64,000 nt of DNA from Ruminiclostridium hungatei (GTDB lineage Bacteria > Bacillota > Clostridia > Acetivibrionales > DSM-1351). Position 1 is the stretch's first letter; the number at the start of each line of letters is the position of its first letter. The notes below the pieces were generated by a model, which saw nothing but the letters and a program-made list of their open reading frames with translations, had not been told where the DNA came from and searched no databases. This document shows positions 50,606 through 58,698 of the stretch, piece after piece. Where the stretch lies: assembly GCF_002051585.1 (NCBI RefSeq), contig NZ_MZGX01000008.1:62001-126000 (forward strand). Direction: 5' to 3'. The translations under genes were made by a program, and so were the position numbers.

Positions 50606-51553
50606 TTAAAACTGCTCCAGCCTGCCAAAGTTTTTTAAGAAAATGATTTTGTCAATGGCAGCGCTTGCCTTCCACCAATTTTCACTTATGGCGAACTCCT
50701 TTGCATATTTTTCATTGTTTTCAAACCAGCTCCAGGTAATATTCCAAACACCATTCTGCGGCCTTGTGTCAATGAGATAATCAAGCTCTTTTGCTATAAT
50801 GTCCTCGTTATCCTTATAAAAGATACTTCCAGGAGAATATATATAATCAGAAGGTCTTCGAGAATAATAAGCCCATTTTGAGGTATCTCTTTCTATAGCA
50901 TCATATACAAGCTTTTTAACTTTTTCTGTAAGAGCTTTGTGGTCGAAATGTGATGTCAGCCCTGCTCGCTCTAAAGTGTCAAGCAACACGTAATAACCGC
51001 CGATGCCCATCTCTCCATATTTATCAGATGTGTTGAGTTTGCCGGTTATAACCTCAGCAAGCGTAAGAGCCTTGTTAAATATATCAGAATCCTTATAGGC
51101 ATTCATGAATATAAAACTGATTATACCCGCTGTTACTCCTATGCCTTCAAAAGTATTGTCTTCCATGCTGTACGTCCACCAGGGGGCATGAGCATAGTCA
51201 TCATTTGACGGAATATTAAAATACCATCCGTTTTCCGAACAATAGACGTTACTTTCCAGAAACTTGAATATTCCTTGCAGCATGGGATGCTGCTTATGGC
51301 TAAAGTCAATCCCTTTTAAAATATTAATTGCCCTCAAGGTTGTATACGGTGATGAATTCGGGTTCCAGCTATCCGCCTCAAGAGCATGTCCAAATCCACC
51401 GTCGTCATTCTGATAGAAGGATAAGGCGGAAAGTACTGCTTCCTTACTGCCATTTTCAAAATAATACTGCCAAAGTGCCAGTTCAATTGGCCGTGCATTG
51501 CGATACATCCAGGATTTAACCTCTTTGTAGTCCTTCAATGAAAGTTTTTTCAC
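50606..51553 (-). CDS. prenyltransferase/squalene-cyclase-like alpha-barrel protein
   Basis: About 315 residues from GTG 51553, eight bases after AAGGGG; the frame itself reaches GTG 51562. FYQNDDGGFGHALEADSWNP is the QxxDGGFG repeat of the terpenoid-cyclase/prenyltransferase alpha-alpha barrel, and TYSMEDNTFEGIGVTAGII and GEMGIGGYYVLLDTL continue the helical pairs. No DxDD or DxxD cyclase motif is obvious, so terpene cyclisation is doubtful. Such proteins in Clostridia are uncharacterised. It is the second gene in a loose minus-strand row (AraC, VOC, this) and has its own terminator. Confidence 0.75.
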   Translation of the reverse strand: MKKLSLKDYKEVKSWMYRNARPIELALWQYYFENGSKEAVLSALSFYQNDDGGFGHALEADSWNPNSSPYTTLRAINILKGIDFSHKQHPMLQGIFKFLESNVYCSENGWYFNIPSNDDYAHAPWWTYSMEDNTFEGIGVTAGIISFIFMNAYKDSDIFNKALTLAEVITGKLNTSDKYGEMGIGGYYVLLDTLERAGLTSHFDHKALTEKVKKLVYDAIERDTSKWAYYSRRPSDYIYSPGSIFYKDNEDIIAKELDYLIDTRPQNGVWNITWSWFENNEKYAKEFAISENWWKASAAIDKIIFLKNFGRLEQF

Positions 51554-51617
51554 AAATATCACCCCTTAAATAAATAACTTATAACAAATAATAGAATCTG
51601 TATTGCAAAAATAGGTT

Positions 51618-52001
51618 TTACACAAACAGGCACCACCAGACGCCGTATTTGTCTATGAGCTCCACACCACAGGGGCTGAAAAACAGTTCATCAAAAGGTG
51701 TTATTATTTCGCTGCCCTCCAGCAGGGTTTCATATGCCTTACGCACCTTATCCTCCTGCCCTTCCCCAAATTGAATGCAAAATTGCATGGTATTGCCTGT
51801 AAGCCTTTTATCTCCGCCGGCACGGGTGGTATCACGAGCCTCACCAACTGCAATGGCTTGTCCGCAAACGTCAAGCTCCCTATGGATGACCGTACCATGC
51901 TCGTCTACATCCTGAAAGCCTATATCGGCACCAAACGCCTTTTTATAGAATTCGAACGCCGCATCACTTCCCTTGACGTAAATTTGAAGTATAGACCTCA
52001 T
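51618..52001 (-). CDS. VOC superfamily protein (PhnB/glyoxalase-like)
   Basis: 127 residues with two beta-alpha-beta-beta-beta units. AAFEFYKKAFGADIGFQDVDEHGTVIHRELDVCGQAIAVGEA is the opening module (in part: FEFYKKAFGADIGFQDVD), and GSEIITPFDELFFSPCGVELIDKYGVWWCL closes the second. It resembles the PhnB or 3-demethylubiquinone-methyltransferase-like VOC group, with metal ligand positions not certain. No activity can be named. GGGGAGG precedes ATG 52001. An AraC regulator gene ends 78 bp upstream on the same strand. Confidence 0.85.
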   Translation of the reverse strand: MRSILQIYVKGSDAAFEFYKKAFGADIGFQDVDEHGTVIHRELDVCGQAIAVGEARDTTRAGGDKRLTGNTMQFCIQFGEGQEDKVRKAYETLLEGSEIITPFDELFFSPCGVELIDKYGVWWCLFV

Positions 52002-52079
52002 ATAATCCTCCCCTGTAATTTGATTATCCTTTTCTTATGATACCCTTTTCTGTTTCTATTGTATTGTAAAAAATCGTCA

Positions 52080-52919
52080 TCACCTTGTTTTATAAGCAAA
52101 CCTTCTTGCATCCATAAGCGACATTGTATGATATTTCCTGAAATCGTTAAGTAAATGTGCTTGGTCAGTATACCCATATTTGCAAACAGCATCTTGAATG
52201 TTAAATTTTCTGTCCAGCATAATATCCTGCCAGAGATATTGGTATCGGATAAGCCCTGAAAGTTTTTTGGGCGAAACACCGACGTACTCCAGGAATAATC
52301 TTTCGAGCTGCCTTTGGCTGACTGCCGTAAAACCGGCAAGTTCAGAAATATTTGACGTACCTTTAGACTTCAGAACTTTGTAGACAGCATTCATTACATT
52401 ATTGTTTTGTCTGCCGGAGTCTATCCTCTTAAGGAGATATTTTTCAACCTTATCCACTGTATCCGGAATAAGCAGGTTGCCGGTCAGTATACCGTGCAAG
52501 TCATGCTTAAGGTTTGTAAAATAAGTTTCTACGTCAACGAAGGAATTAAAGACATATTTCATGGACTCGTCAGAAAACAATGGGACAGCCCAGCTATAGA
52601 ACCTGATGGCAAAGCAGGACATTAAAGGACTAACATTTTTTGCCTTGTCCATAAATGTGGTGTCGCTTATACCGGCAAATAAGCCCTCAAGCTCATTTTT
52701 ATCCATATTAATGTTAAAGATTATGTCCATGCAAGTGTCAGGGATTACAAGCTTGTCTTTCATTTCAGTCGAAGTTAAGCCTGAGTGAGGCTTCTGTGTA
52801 ACCCAAAAGCAGCATATGTAGGGCTTAAGTGCTTCACAGGGCTGAAGCTCGGTATAAGATTCGTCATTGAGAAACGGCTGGGCAGTGATTGGTCGATAAA
52901 TACTATTTAATGTAAACAT
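52080..52919 (-). CDS. AraC family transcriptional regulator
   Basis: 279 residues. The N-terminal part (YTELQPCEALKPYICCFWV, IPDTCMDIIFNIN) is the cupin-like sensor found in many environmental AraC proteins (DUF6597 type). The C-terminal double helix-turn-helix reads ISELAGFTAVSQRQLERLFLEYVGVSPKKL and QDAVCKYGYTDQAHLLNDFRKYH (shown in part: VSQRQLERLFLEYVGVSPKK). It probably controls the VOC gene that follows. The ligand is unknown. AAGGA precedes ATG 52919. Confidence 0.9.
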   Translation of the reverse strand: MFTLNSIYRPITAQPFLNDESYTELQPCEALKPYICCFWVTQKPHSGLTSTEMKDKLVIPDTCMDIIFNINMDKNELEGLFAGISDTTFMDKAKNVSPLMSCFAIRFYSWAVPLFSDESMKYVFNSFVDVETYFTNLKHDLHGILTGNLLIPDTVDKVEKYLLKRIDSGRQNNNVMNAVYKVLKSKGTSNISELAGFTAVSQRQLERLFLEYVGVSPKKLSGLIRYQYLWQDIMLDRKFNIQDAVCKYGYTDQAHLLNDFRKYHTMSLMDARRFAYKTR

Positions 52920-53065
52920 TACCGGTCCTTTATATGTCCTTTTAAAGACAGATTAATAATAATGATATTATTGCCCGTATGCTGCCAAAAGTCAATAAAG
53001 TGACAGTGACCAATAAAGTACTCCCATCGTACTTTCCCAGGTCTCTTACTTACTACTAACTATTT

Positions 53066-53851
53066 TCAATAAGGTTTTTCTTCTATTTTAGCTTTAAAAG
53101 TTCCATTTTCAAATTTAATTTTGTCTACGCTATTTATGGTAAGCGTTCCTTCTATACTACCTGTAACATTTCCACCTCTTCCTTCCCACTTATCAATTTT
53201 TACATTTATTTGACCATTTTGAACTCCATCAATCAAAAACTGGTATCCTTTATTAGTTGTGTAAATAAAGTCTTTCGTATAATCAGGCATGGTTAACCAA
53301 CCATCTGATTGCGGATTGTAAGTGGTAATTTTGATTGAATCACCAGTAGCTATGTTCGAGGGTAATTTTATAAATATACTGTCATTATTACTAAACTTAT
53401 CTGAATGAAAATTAAGACACCATACGTCATTATAAAAATACATATAGCCATCGAGGACAAAATAATTTTTTTCTACACCATCAATTTTAATTTTTAAATA
53501 GTTATCATCCACATTGGGTTGTGGTATTTGCTTTGTGGAATCAATTATATCATTACTCAACTCCCCAGTATCTTTACTAGGCTTCGGTGATAGTGTGGAA
53601 GATGTATATTCTGGTATCGAATCGGAAATTAATGAGGTTTCTAAACTTATTTCAGATTGAGTGCTATTGGAATCTTGTTGTCTCTTTTCAATGATTTGAC
53701 TATAACTTGCTGTCGCGGCTGATGGATTAGTATTATCTTTATGTCCAATAAAATCTGCTATAGTACCCTTACCAGAAAAAAAATAGATAATTCCAATAAG
53801 ACTGGATAACAACCCCACGAATGCTATAAATTTACTGAATCCCTTACTCAT
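53066..53851 (-). CDS. membrane-anchored extracytoplasmic protein of unknown function
   Basis: About 261 residues from ATG 53851 (MSKGFSKF), which follows GAGGGTG by five to six bases; the open frame reaches 53905. One N-terminal membrane helix (FIAFVGLLSSLIGIIYFFSG) is followed by a low-complexity Ser/Thr/Pro/Gln linker (about 45-110) and a beta-rich domain (YFVLDGYMYFYNDVWCLNFHSDKF ... GGNVTGSIEGTLTINSVDKIKF, each shown only in part). The layout suggests a surface-exposed sensor or binding domain held by a spacer. I do not recognise the family. The 5' region to 54189 holds only a terminator from the next gene. Confidence 0.65.
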   Translation of the reverse strand: MSKGFSKFIAFVGLLSSLIGIIYFFSGKGTIADFIGHKDNTNPSAATASYSQIIEKRQQDSNSTQSEISLETSLISDSIPEYTSSTLSPKPSKDTGELSNDIIDSTKQIPQPNVDDNYLKIKIDGVEKNYFVLDGYMYFYNDVWCLNFHSDKFSNNDSIFIKLPSNIATGDSIKITTYNPQSDGWLTMPDYTKDFIYTTNKGYQFLIDGVQNGQINVKIDKWEGRGGNVTGSIEGTLTINSVDKIKFENGTFKAKIEEKPY

Positions 53852-54121
53852 AAAATACACCCTCACTACCATTGCGTAAATTAAAGATAATTCCTGATTA
53901 AACAAATTTTATTAATTATCCCATTATATCTCAAGCCCAATTTAGTAATTATACAAGTCTTTGGATTGAGAAAATTTTGAACAAGCCTATATTTATTACA
54001 TTAATTTCATAAGCTAATAAAATTGATATTTTCATTGTAATATTATTCTTTTTCAGAAACCTGAAATTCCGTCTTTCAGGGTATTATGATATATATACCT
54101 CTGAGTATAAGGCAAACAAAG

Positions 54122-54153
54122 AACGCTCTTCATCATTTAAGTTAAAGAGCGTT
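54122..54153 (-). terminator. terminator of the secreted Ig-like protein gene
   Basis: AACGCTCTT pairs exactly with AAGAGCGTT across a 14-base loop, followed on the minus strand by CTTTGTTTG. It is 36 bp after the stop at 54190. The rest of the gap 53852-54189 shows nothing else I can name. Confidence 0.7.
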
Positions 54154-54189
54154 TATGTACAAGTTATCATGGACTGAATATAATATACT

Positions 54190-54549
54190 TTATACTACTT
54201 TAAATGAAATTGAATGAAATGAAATAATATTCCCACTATCATCGACTCCAACAACAGAAAATCTATACGTTCCAGCAGCAAAAACTCCACCACCGATAGT
54301 GAAACTCCTTTTTATCATAGGCATAGAGTTATAATAATAGTCATTTTTAGTAGTGTTGACTATGGTTACTAAGAACTTAGGTGCATATATACCGTTTGAC
54401 CAAGAAAATGTTATTGAATCCGTTTTACTAAAAGTTTGACCTGATTGAGGAGATGTAATAACAACTCCACTTGCTGCACTTGCTGATCCTACTAAAATTA
54501 CTGTTAACATCACAGCAAGCAATAATGCTGAAATAACTCGTTTTTTCAT
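54190..54549 (-). CDS. secreted small protein with Ig-like/FN3-like beta domain
   Basis: 119 residues. A standard signal peptide (MKKRVISALLLAVMLTVILV, cut near ASA-AS) is followed by about 90 residues of beta-rich sequence. ITSPQSGQTFSKTDSITFSWS resembles the start of Ig-like domains in cell-surface and carbohydrate-active proteins (in part: SPQSGQTFSKTDSITFSW), and FAAGTYRFSVVGVDDSGNI gives the last strands. No catalytic motif. It is probably a free extracellular protein. GGGGG lies eight bases before ATG 54549, and a terminator follows. Confidence 0.72.
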   Translation of the reverse strand: MKKRVISALLLAVMLTVILVGSASAASGVVITSPQSGQTFSKTDSITFSWSNGIYAPKFLVTIVNTTKNDYYYNSMPMIKRSFTIGGGVFAAGTYRFSVVGVDDSGNIISFHSISFKVV

Positions 54550-54921
54550 TATAAACCCCCTTAATTTTGTTTATATAATATATACTACTAAAAAAGCAAT
54601 TTATTTACAATTATTTCCTATTGAATTTTTTTATATTTAATTTTGTCGGGTTCATGGAAATTCAAAGATAGTCCGTCTTTGCAATGAGGTATTCGTTAAA
54701 ACAAAAAACACCCTCTGGTCGGAGGGCGTTTAAAATATTTTAGCCTTTATCATTAAAATACTTAGTACAATTATTTAAAATCTTCAAAATCAGTGTCCAC
54801 TTTATTAAATATAGGTCTCTACTTTGTTGAGTCCAGTGTGTTAAAAATAAGCTTTTTATACCCACTGGATTTAGTGAAATAAAAAAGGATTTCATAAATT
54901 ATAAAATCTACGAAACCCTTT
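54550..54921. other. intergenic region with stacked hairpins
   Basis: No gene is seen. AAACACCCTC/GAGGGCGTTT (54706-54731) is a clear hairpin followed on the plus strand by TAAAATATTTT. CCAGTG/CACTGG (about 54833-54866) is a looser one, and the tRNA terminator lies at 54881-54920. Confidence 0.55.
54881..54920 (-). terminator. tRNA-Leu terminator
   Basis: AAGGGTTTCGTAGATT and its near-complement AATTTATGAAATCCTT form an imperfect stem directly after the tRNA CCA end, followed by TTTTTTA on the minus strand. Confidence 0.8.
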
Positions 54922-55008
54922 TGGTGCCGAAGGTCGGACTCGAACCGACATGTTATCACTAACGCTGGATTTTGAGTCCAGTGCGTCTGCCAATTTCACC
55001 ACTTCGGC
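54922..55008 (-). tRNA. tRNA-Leu (anticodon CAA)
   Basis: 87 nt including an encoded CCA. The acceptor stem GCCGAAG/CTTCGGC is perfect. The anticodon arm CTGGACT CAAAA TCCAG has CAA as anticodon. A long variable arm (GCGTTAGTGATAACATG region) marks it as a class II leucine tRNA, and the T arm carries GGTTCGAGTCC. It reads the UUG codon. Confidence 0.97.
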
Positions 55009-55222
55009 ATGTGTTTTTCACTGCTTAAATATAGTAACATAGAAACTTTCACAAATCAATACCAAATATTCAAAATATAATTTTTTTGCAGGTATTATTT
55101 ATGTTCACTGCCCGACTGCCTGCTGTAGTGGTCAAACACCTGAAAATCACGGCCTGGCAAGCTATTGTTAACGGCAGAAAATTTCTTCCCTGTATTTACC
55201 ATAAACAGTTTTTTTATTTTAT

Positions 55223-55252
55223 TTGACTTTTTATCGGATAATTTGATAGAAT
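55223..55252 (+). promoter_or_regulatory. probable promoter of the MATE gene
   Basis: TTGACT (55223-55228) and TAGAAT (55247-55252) are 18 bp apart, about 55 bp before the MATE start. A second candidate pair (TTGTTT/TATAGT) lies just after it. The gap 55009-55306 shows nothing else. Confidence 0.5.
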
Positions 55253-55306
55253 CAATTGTTTGATATAAACTACTTAATATAGTATACAGAAATAGAAGGG
55301 GTCATT

Positions 55307-56701
55307 ATGCAGAAGGAAAATCTCAAATCCGAAAAAATGGGAAGTGTGCCGATTGGAAGGCTTCTGGCAAGTATGTCACTGCCTGCCATGCTGTCCATGC
55401 TGGTACAATCTCTTTACAATGTCGTAGACAGTTACTTTGTTTCAAAGCTGGGTGAAGAAGCCTTCACCGCAGTTTCCATAGCCTTTCCCATGCAGTTGCT
55501 GACACTGGCTTTTGCCGTCGGTGTTGGAATCGGCACTAATTCACTGATAGCCAGAAAGCTTGGCGAAGGCAAGGTTGATGAGGCCACCATCACCGCAAGA
55601 ACAGGGTTGTTTCTTGCCATAGTCAACGCAGCTATATTTGCCGTTATAGGCCTGGTGGTGTCCGGACCTTTCATATCCTTGTTTTCAAAAAACCCTGAGG
55701 TTATTTCCATGGGTACTACCTACCTGACGATTGTAACGGTAGCATCTGCCGGCATGTTTATAGAGATAATTCATTCAAAAACCCTTCAGGCCACCGGGAA
55801 CATGCTTATTCCGATGATATCCCAGCTGATTGGAGCAATAACAAATATTATTCTCAATCCGCTGCTGATTTTTGGTATGTTCGGCCTGCCTGAACTTGGC
55901 ATTGCCGGTTCCGCAACTGCCACGGTAATCGGGCAGTTGACAGCCATGTGCTATGTTATGACCATGTACAGGCTGAAGAGCCATGATATACATTTGACCT
56001 TGAAGGGCCTGAAATTAAAGAAGGATAACATTGTAAACATCTATAAGGTGGGTGCGCCTGCCATAGTTATGAATGCCATAGGGTCTGTAACCACCACCGG
56101 GCTCAATGCCATCCTTATGTCCTTCTCCGAAACTGCAATTGCAGTGCTGGGTATCTACTTCAAGCTGCAATCCTTTATATTTATGCCTGTGTTCGGTTTG
56201 ACACAGGGAGCTATGCCTATAATGGCATACAATTTCGGAGCCAACAAAAAGAAACGCTTTTACAAAACCTTCTATTTGTCACTGACTGTAGCCATTATTA
56301 TAATGTCCCTGGGACTGGTGCTGTTCCAGTTGGTTCCCGGCCAGCTTTTGTCCATATTCGGACAGGAATCCCACATAGGAATATTTGCCCTCAGAGCTGT
56401 CAGCCTCTGCTTCCTGCCTGCCGCTTTCGGCGTAATTATAACCACAATGTTCCAGGCAGTGGGACACGGAATGAAAGCACTGGTTATGTCACTGCTGCGG
56501 CAGTTGGTGTTTATACTTCCGGGAGCATTTTTGTTCGGCAAAATCTTTGGTCTGGACGGAGTGTGGTTCTGCTATCCGTTTGCTGAACTGGTTTGCGTCC
56601 TCATTTTCACTCCTATTGGCTTTAAGGTCATAAAAGAGGAATTCACCAGGAAGAAAGAATTTGAAATAGTCCCGGAAACCACAGGTGAGGCTGTTTCCTG
56701 A
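55307..56701 (+). CDS. MATE family efflux transporter
   Basis: 464 residues with twelve membrane helices in two repeated halves. ASMSLPAMLSMLVQSLYNVVD is the family start (in part), with NVVDSYFVSKLGEEAFTAVS and the second-half GLTQGAMPIMAYNFGANKKKR landmark. These pumps export cationic drugs, flavins or other small molecules using Na+ or H+ gradients; the substrate is unknown. GAAGGGG lies seven bases before ATG 55307. It is monocistronic, with a promoter upstream and a bidirectional terminator downstream. Confidence 0.94.
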   Translation: MQKENLKSEKMGSVPIGRLLASMSLPAMLSMLVQSLYNVVDSYFVSKLGEEAFTAVSIAFPMQLLTLAFAVGVGIGTNSLIARKLGEGKVDEATITARTGLFLAIVNAAIFAVIGLVVSGPFISLFSKNPEVISMGTTYLTIVTVASAGMFIEIIHSKTLQATGNMLIPMISQLIGAITNIILNPLLIFGMFGLPELGIAGSATATVIGQLTAMCYVMTMYRLKSHDIHLTLKGLKLKKDNIVNIYKVGAPAIVMNAIGSVTTTGLNAILMSFSETAIAVLGIYFKLQSFIFMPVFGLTQGAMPIMAYNFGANKKKRFYKTFYLSLTVAIIIMSLGLVLFQLVPGQLLSIFGQESHIGIFALRAVSLCFLPAAFGVIITTMFQAVGHGMKALVMSLLRQLVFILPGAFLFGKIFGLDGVWFCYPFAELVCVLIFTPIGFKVIKEEFTRKKEFEIVPETTGEAVS

Positions 56702-56831
56702 TTTTGAACATGTAGCGGGTTTCATGCCGGCATGAAGCCTGCCGCATCTGTGGCTGGCTATGAAGCATGTGAAGCTGTAAAGCATGTGAAAGATATTGGT
56801 GCATGGTTGGGGTTGTATGGGTGACAAGCAG

Positions 56832-56876
56832 AAAACCGCTTTGAATGGCAGTTATCAGGCCATTTAAAGCGGTTTT
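56832..56876. terminator. bidirectional terminator, MATE / chemotaxis operon
   Basis: AAAACCGCTTTGAATGGC pairs with GCCATTTAAAGCGGTTTT across a nine-base loop. T-runs flank both sides, so it ends the MATE transcript and the convergent chemotaxis operon. Confidence 0.85.
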
Positions 56877-57423
56877 ATTTGATGTTGCATATGGTTTTGA
56901 CAATATATTCGTAGTCATCATTTTTTCTGAAGCTGTATTGACCGATTTTTATCTTTGTGGAAGCCTGGTAGGAATCCAATACTTCTGCGAATTTATCCTT
57001 ATTGGAAATAACTCCGCTTTCCAACAAAACATCAATAACCTTTGAGGAGTCAAAACCTTGCTTGATAGCAACATTTATATTCCGTTCTCCTGCTTCCCCG
57101 GCGGCTTGAGTATCTGCTGATTTGCCGCCGGTGCTGCCGGAACTTTCACTGCCAGACACTCCGGTATCTGTTGCAGTGCCGCCGGTCTGAACAGCCGCCG
57201 AAGTACTGCTCCCTGTCTGGGCTCCTGCTTCCTCGTCATTTATAAGATGCACAGGCTCAATCATACCATATCCCTTTGCCAGCCTGATTATTTCTTCTTT
57301 TGAGAGCTTGCCGGCCTGTGTGCCGGTATTGTCACCTCCGGAATAAATCAAGCCTGCAATCGCGGTAATTATCATGCCTATGCCAATTCCCAGCACTATG
57401 CTTTTCTCATGAACCTTTTTCAT
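56875..57423 (-). CDS. truncated MltG/YceG-like membrane protein (no catalytic domain)
   Basis: 182 residues. An N-terminal membrane helix (SIVLGIGIGMIITAIAGLIYSG) is followed by a Ser/Gly/Thr-rich linker (about 70-115) and a C-terminal 60-residue domain (INVAIKQGFDSSKVIDVLLESGVI ... IKIGQYSFRKNDDYEYIVKTI, in parts) matching the LysM-like N-terminal piece of MltG. The catalytic Glu domain is missing. It presumably binds glycan or a divisome/flagellar partner at the outer membrane face without cutting. It overlaps the SwrB-like gene by four bases (ATGA) and ends the operon. Confidence 0.75.
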   Translation of the reverse strand: MKKVHEKSIVLGIGIGMIITAIAGLIYSGGDNTGTQAGKLSKEEIIRLAKGYGMIEPVHLINDEEAGAQTGSSTSAAVQTGGTATDTGVSGSESSGSTGGKSADTQAAGEAGERNINVAIKQGFDSSKVIDVLLESGVISNKDKFAEVLDSYQASTKIKIGQYSFRKNDDYEYIVKTICNIK

Positions 57424-58325
57424 TTACTCAACCCTCTGATAAGTCCGATTTCGCCTTTGCCTATTTTGAGCCTGTCTGCTATTTCATCATTGCTCAGGCC
57501 CTGTTCTATCATCTGCAGCACTTCACGTCTCCTGCCATTGAGTACAAGCCTGGATTTGTTGGTTTCTGTCGTCTCCTTAAGTCTTTCTGAAATATCTGCC
57601 ATCTGGGTATTCACTTCCCGTTTGGCATTCTTCTGAGGCTGTGCTACCTTGACAGGTGAAGCCTTATCCGGCTCTTCCTCCAACTCCGCAGCTTTTTTGC
57701 CGCCCGGCACCTTATGCTCTGCTTTTGCTGCTGCCGGCTTTCCGATTACAGATTCTTCGGTTACTTCTTCAGTTACAGATTTTTCGGCTGCAATTATTCT
57801 TGCCGGAGACTTTTTTGTCTCCGTTTGAGTAACCATGGGTTGAGCTGCCGTCACTTGTGAAACTGCGGGGTGAAATACCGTCGCCTGAGCTGCGGAAGGC
57901 TGCAATACTGAAGTCACTGAAGCTGCTGTCCCTGCTCCTGCTGCCCCCGGAATGTCTTCAACAGCTTTCACAGGCAGCACTGGAATCGGCCTTCCGGTTA
58001 CAGGCATAGAAGGTATCGGAACGGAAGGCGCCATAATATTAACCGCATGTCCAGGCTTGCTTTCCTGGCTGGTCATATTCACCTTCTCAAAATATTCCTG
58101 ATTCTTCTCTGAGATAATTGTAACAACATAGTCGGACATTTTATTAAGCTCCTGAAGCATTTCCTCAGAGTCCTGTATAAGGTTAAACATCTCTTCCTTT
58201 TTTCTGTCGAACTCCTTGAAAAAATCCTTTCCGCTTACCTTGTCCATAGCAATAAAAAACAGGGATCCAATTACCAGTAAAATCCCTAAAAATATAATGC
58301 TCACATAAAAAGCGCCCATTTTCAC
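57420..58325 (-). CDS. SwrB-like protein (DUF6115 type) with C-terminal HTH
   Basis: 301 residues. An N-terminal membrane helix (FYVSIIFLGILLVIGSLFFI) and coiled-coil region (to about 80) lead into a long Pro/Ala/Val/Thr-rich linker (90-245). A C-terminal helix-turn-helix (RREVLQMIEQGLSNDEIADRLKIGKGEIGLI, in part LSNDEIADRLKIGKGEIGL) ends the chain. The membrane helix plus C-terminal HTH and its place after sigD recall Bacillus SwrB (YlxL), which promotes flagellar basal-body assembly. The linker is much longer here. The assignment is inferred from layout and position. GAGGTG precedes ATG 58325. Confidence 0.7.
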   Translation of the reverse strand: MKMGAFYVSIIFLGILLVIGSLFFIAMDKVSGKDFFKEFDRKKEEMFNLIQDSEEMLQELNKMSDYVVTIISEKNQEYFEKVNMTSQESKPGHAVNIMAPSVPIPSMPVTGRPIPVLPVKAVEDIPGAAGAGTAASVTSVLQPSAAQATVFHPAVSQVTAAQPMVTQTETKKSPARIIAAEKSVTEEVTEESVIGKPAAAKAEHKVPGGKKAAELEEEPDKASPVKVAQPQKNAKREVNTQMADISERLKETTETNKSRLVLNGRRREVLQMIEQGLSNDEIADRLKIGKGEIGLIRGLSK

Positions 58326-58335
58326 CTCAATGCTG

Positions 58336-58620
58336 CTATATCCTTATATCAATTTTAGCTGTCTGACGATCATCATCTTTTTGTTTTTTCTTCTTGTCTT
58401 TTTGCTTATTATTGTCTTTCTGCTGCTTTTCATTCACCCGTCCGTGCTGTACATTCTCCCTTGCAACAACCTGCTTCAAATTGTGATCAATCCTGTCACG
58501 ATTGGTTTCGGCCTGCTGCTGAAGTATCGCCTGATTTTTGTTGGCTTCTTCATTCTGAATTTTGGACAGCTCGGTGGTCTTTGGATAGAGGACTTGAAAA
58601 TCCATTGGCCTGATTATCAT
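58336..58620 (-). CDS. small conserved hypothetical in the flagellar operon
   Basis: About 94 residues from ATG 58620, five bases after GGAGGT; the frame itself opens at 58632. MIIRPMDFQVLYPKTTELSKIQNEE then a Gln/Lys/Asp-rich, highly charged C-terminal half (KEQQKDNNKQKDKKKKQKDD type). Probably a coiled or disordered cytosolic protein. I recognise it only as a gene commonly seen beside the FapA/sigD genes in Clostridia. It is 10 bp from the SwrB-like gene, hence in the same transcript. Confidence 0.75.
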   Translation of the reverse strand: MIIRPMDFQVLYPKTTELSKIQNEEANKNQAILQQQAETNRDRIDHNLKQVVARENVQHGRVNEKQQKDNNKQKDKKKKQKDDDRQTAKIDIRI

Positions 58621-58698
58621 ATTGACCTCCATATCTCCATATGTAAATGGTTAATCTATAAGGCTTCCAGTTAATAGTTAAATACTAAAATACACCGA

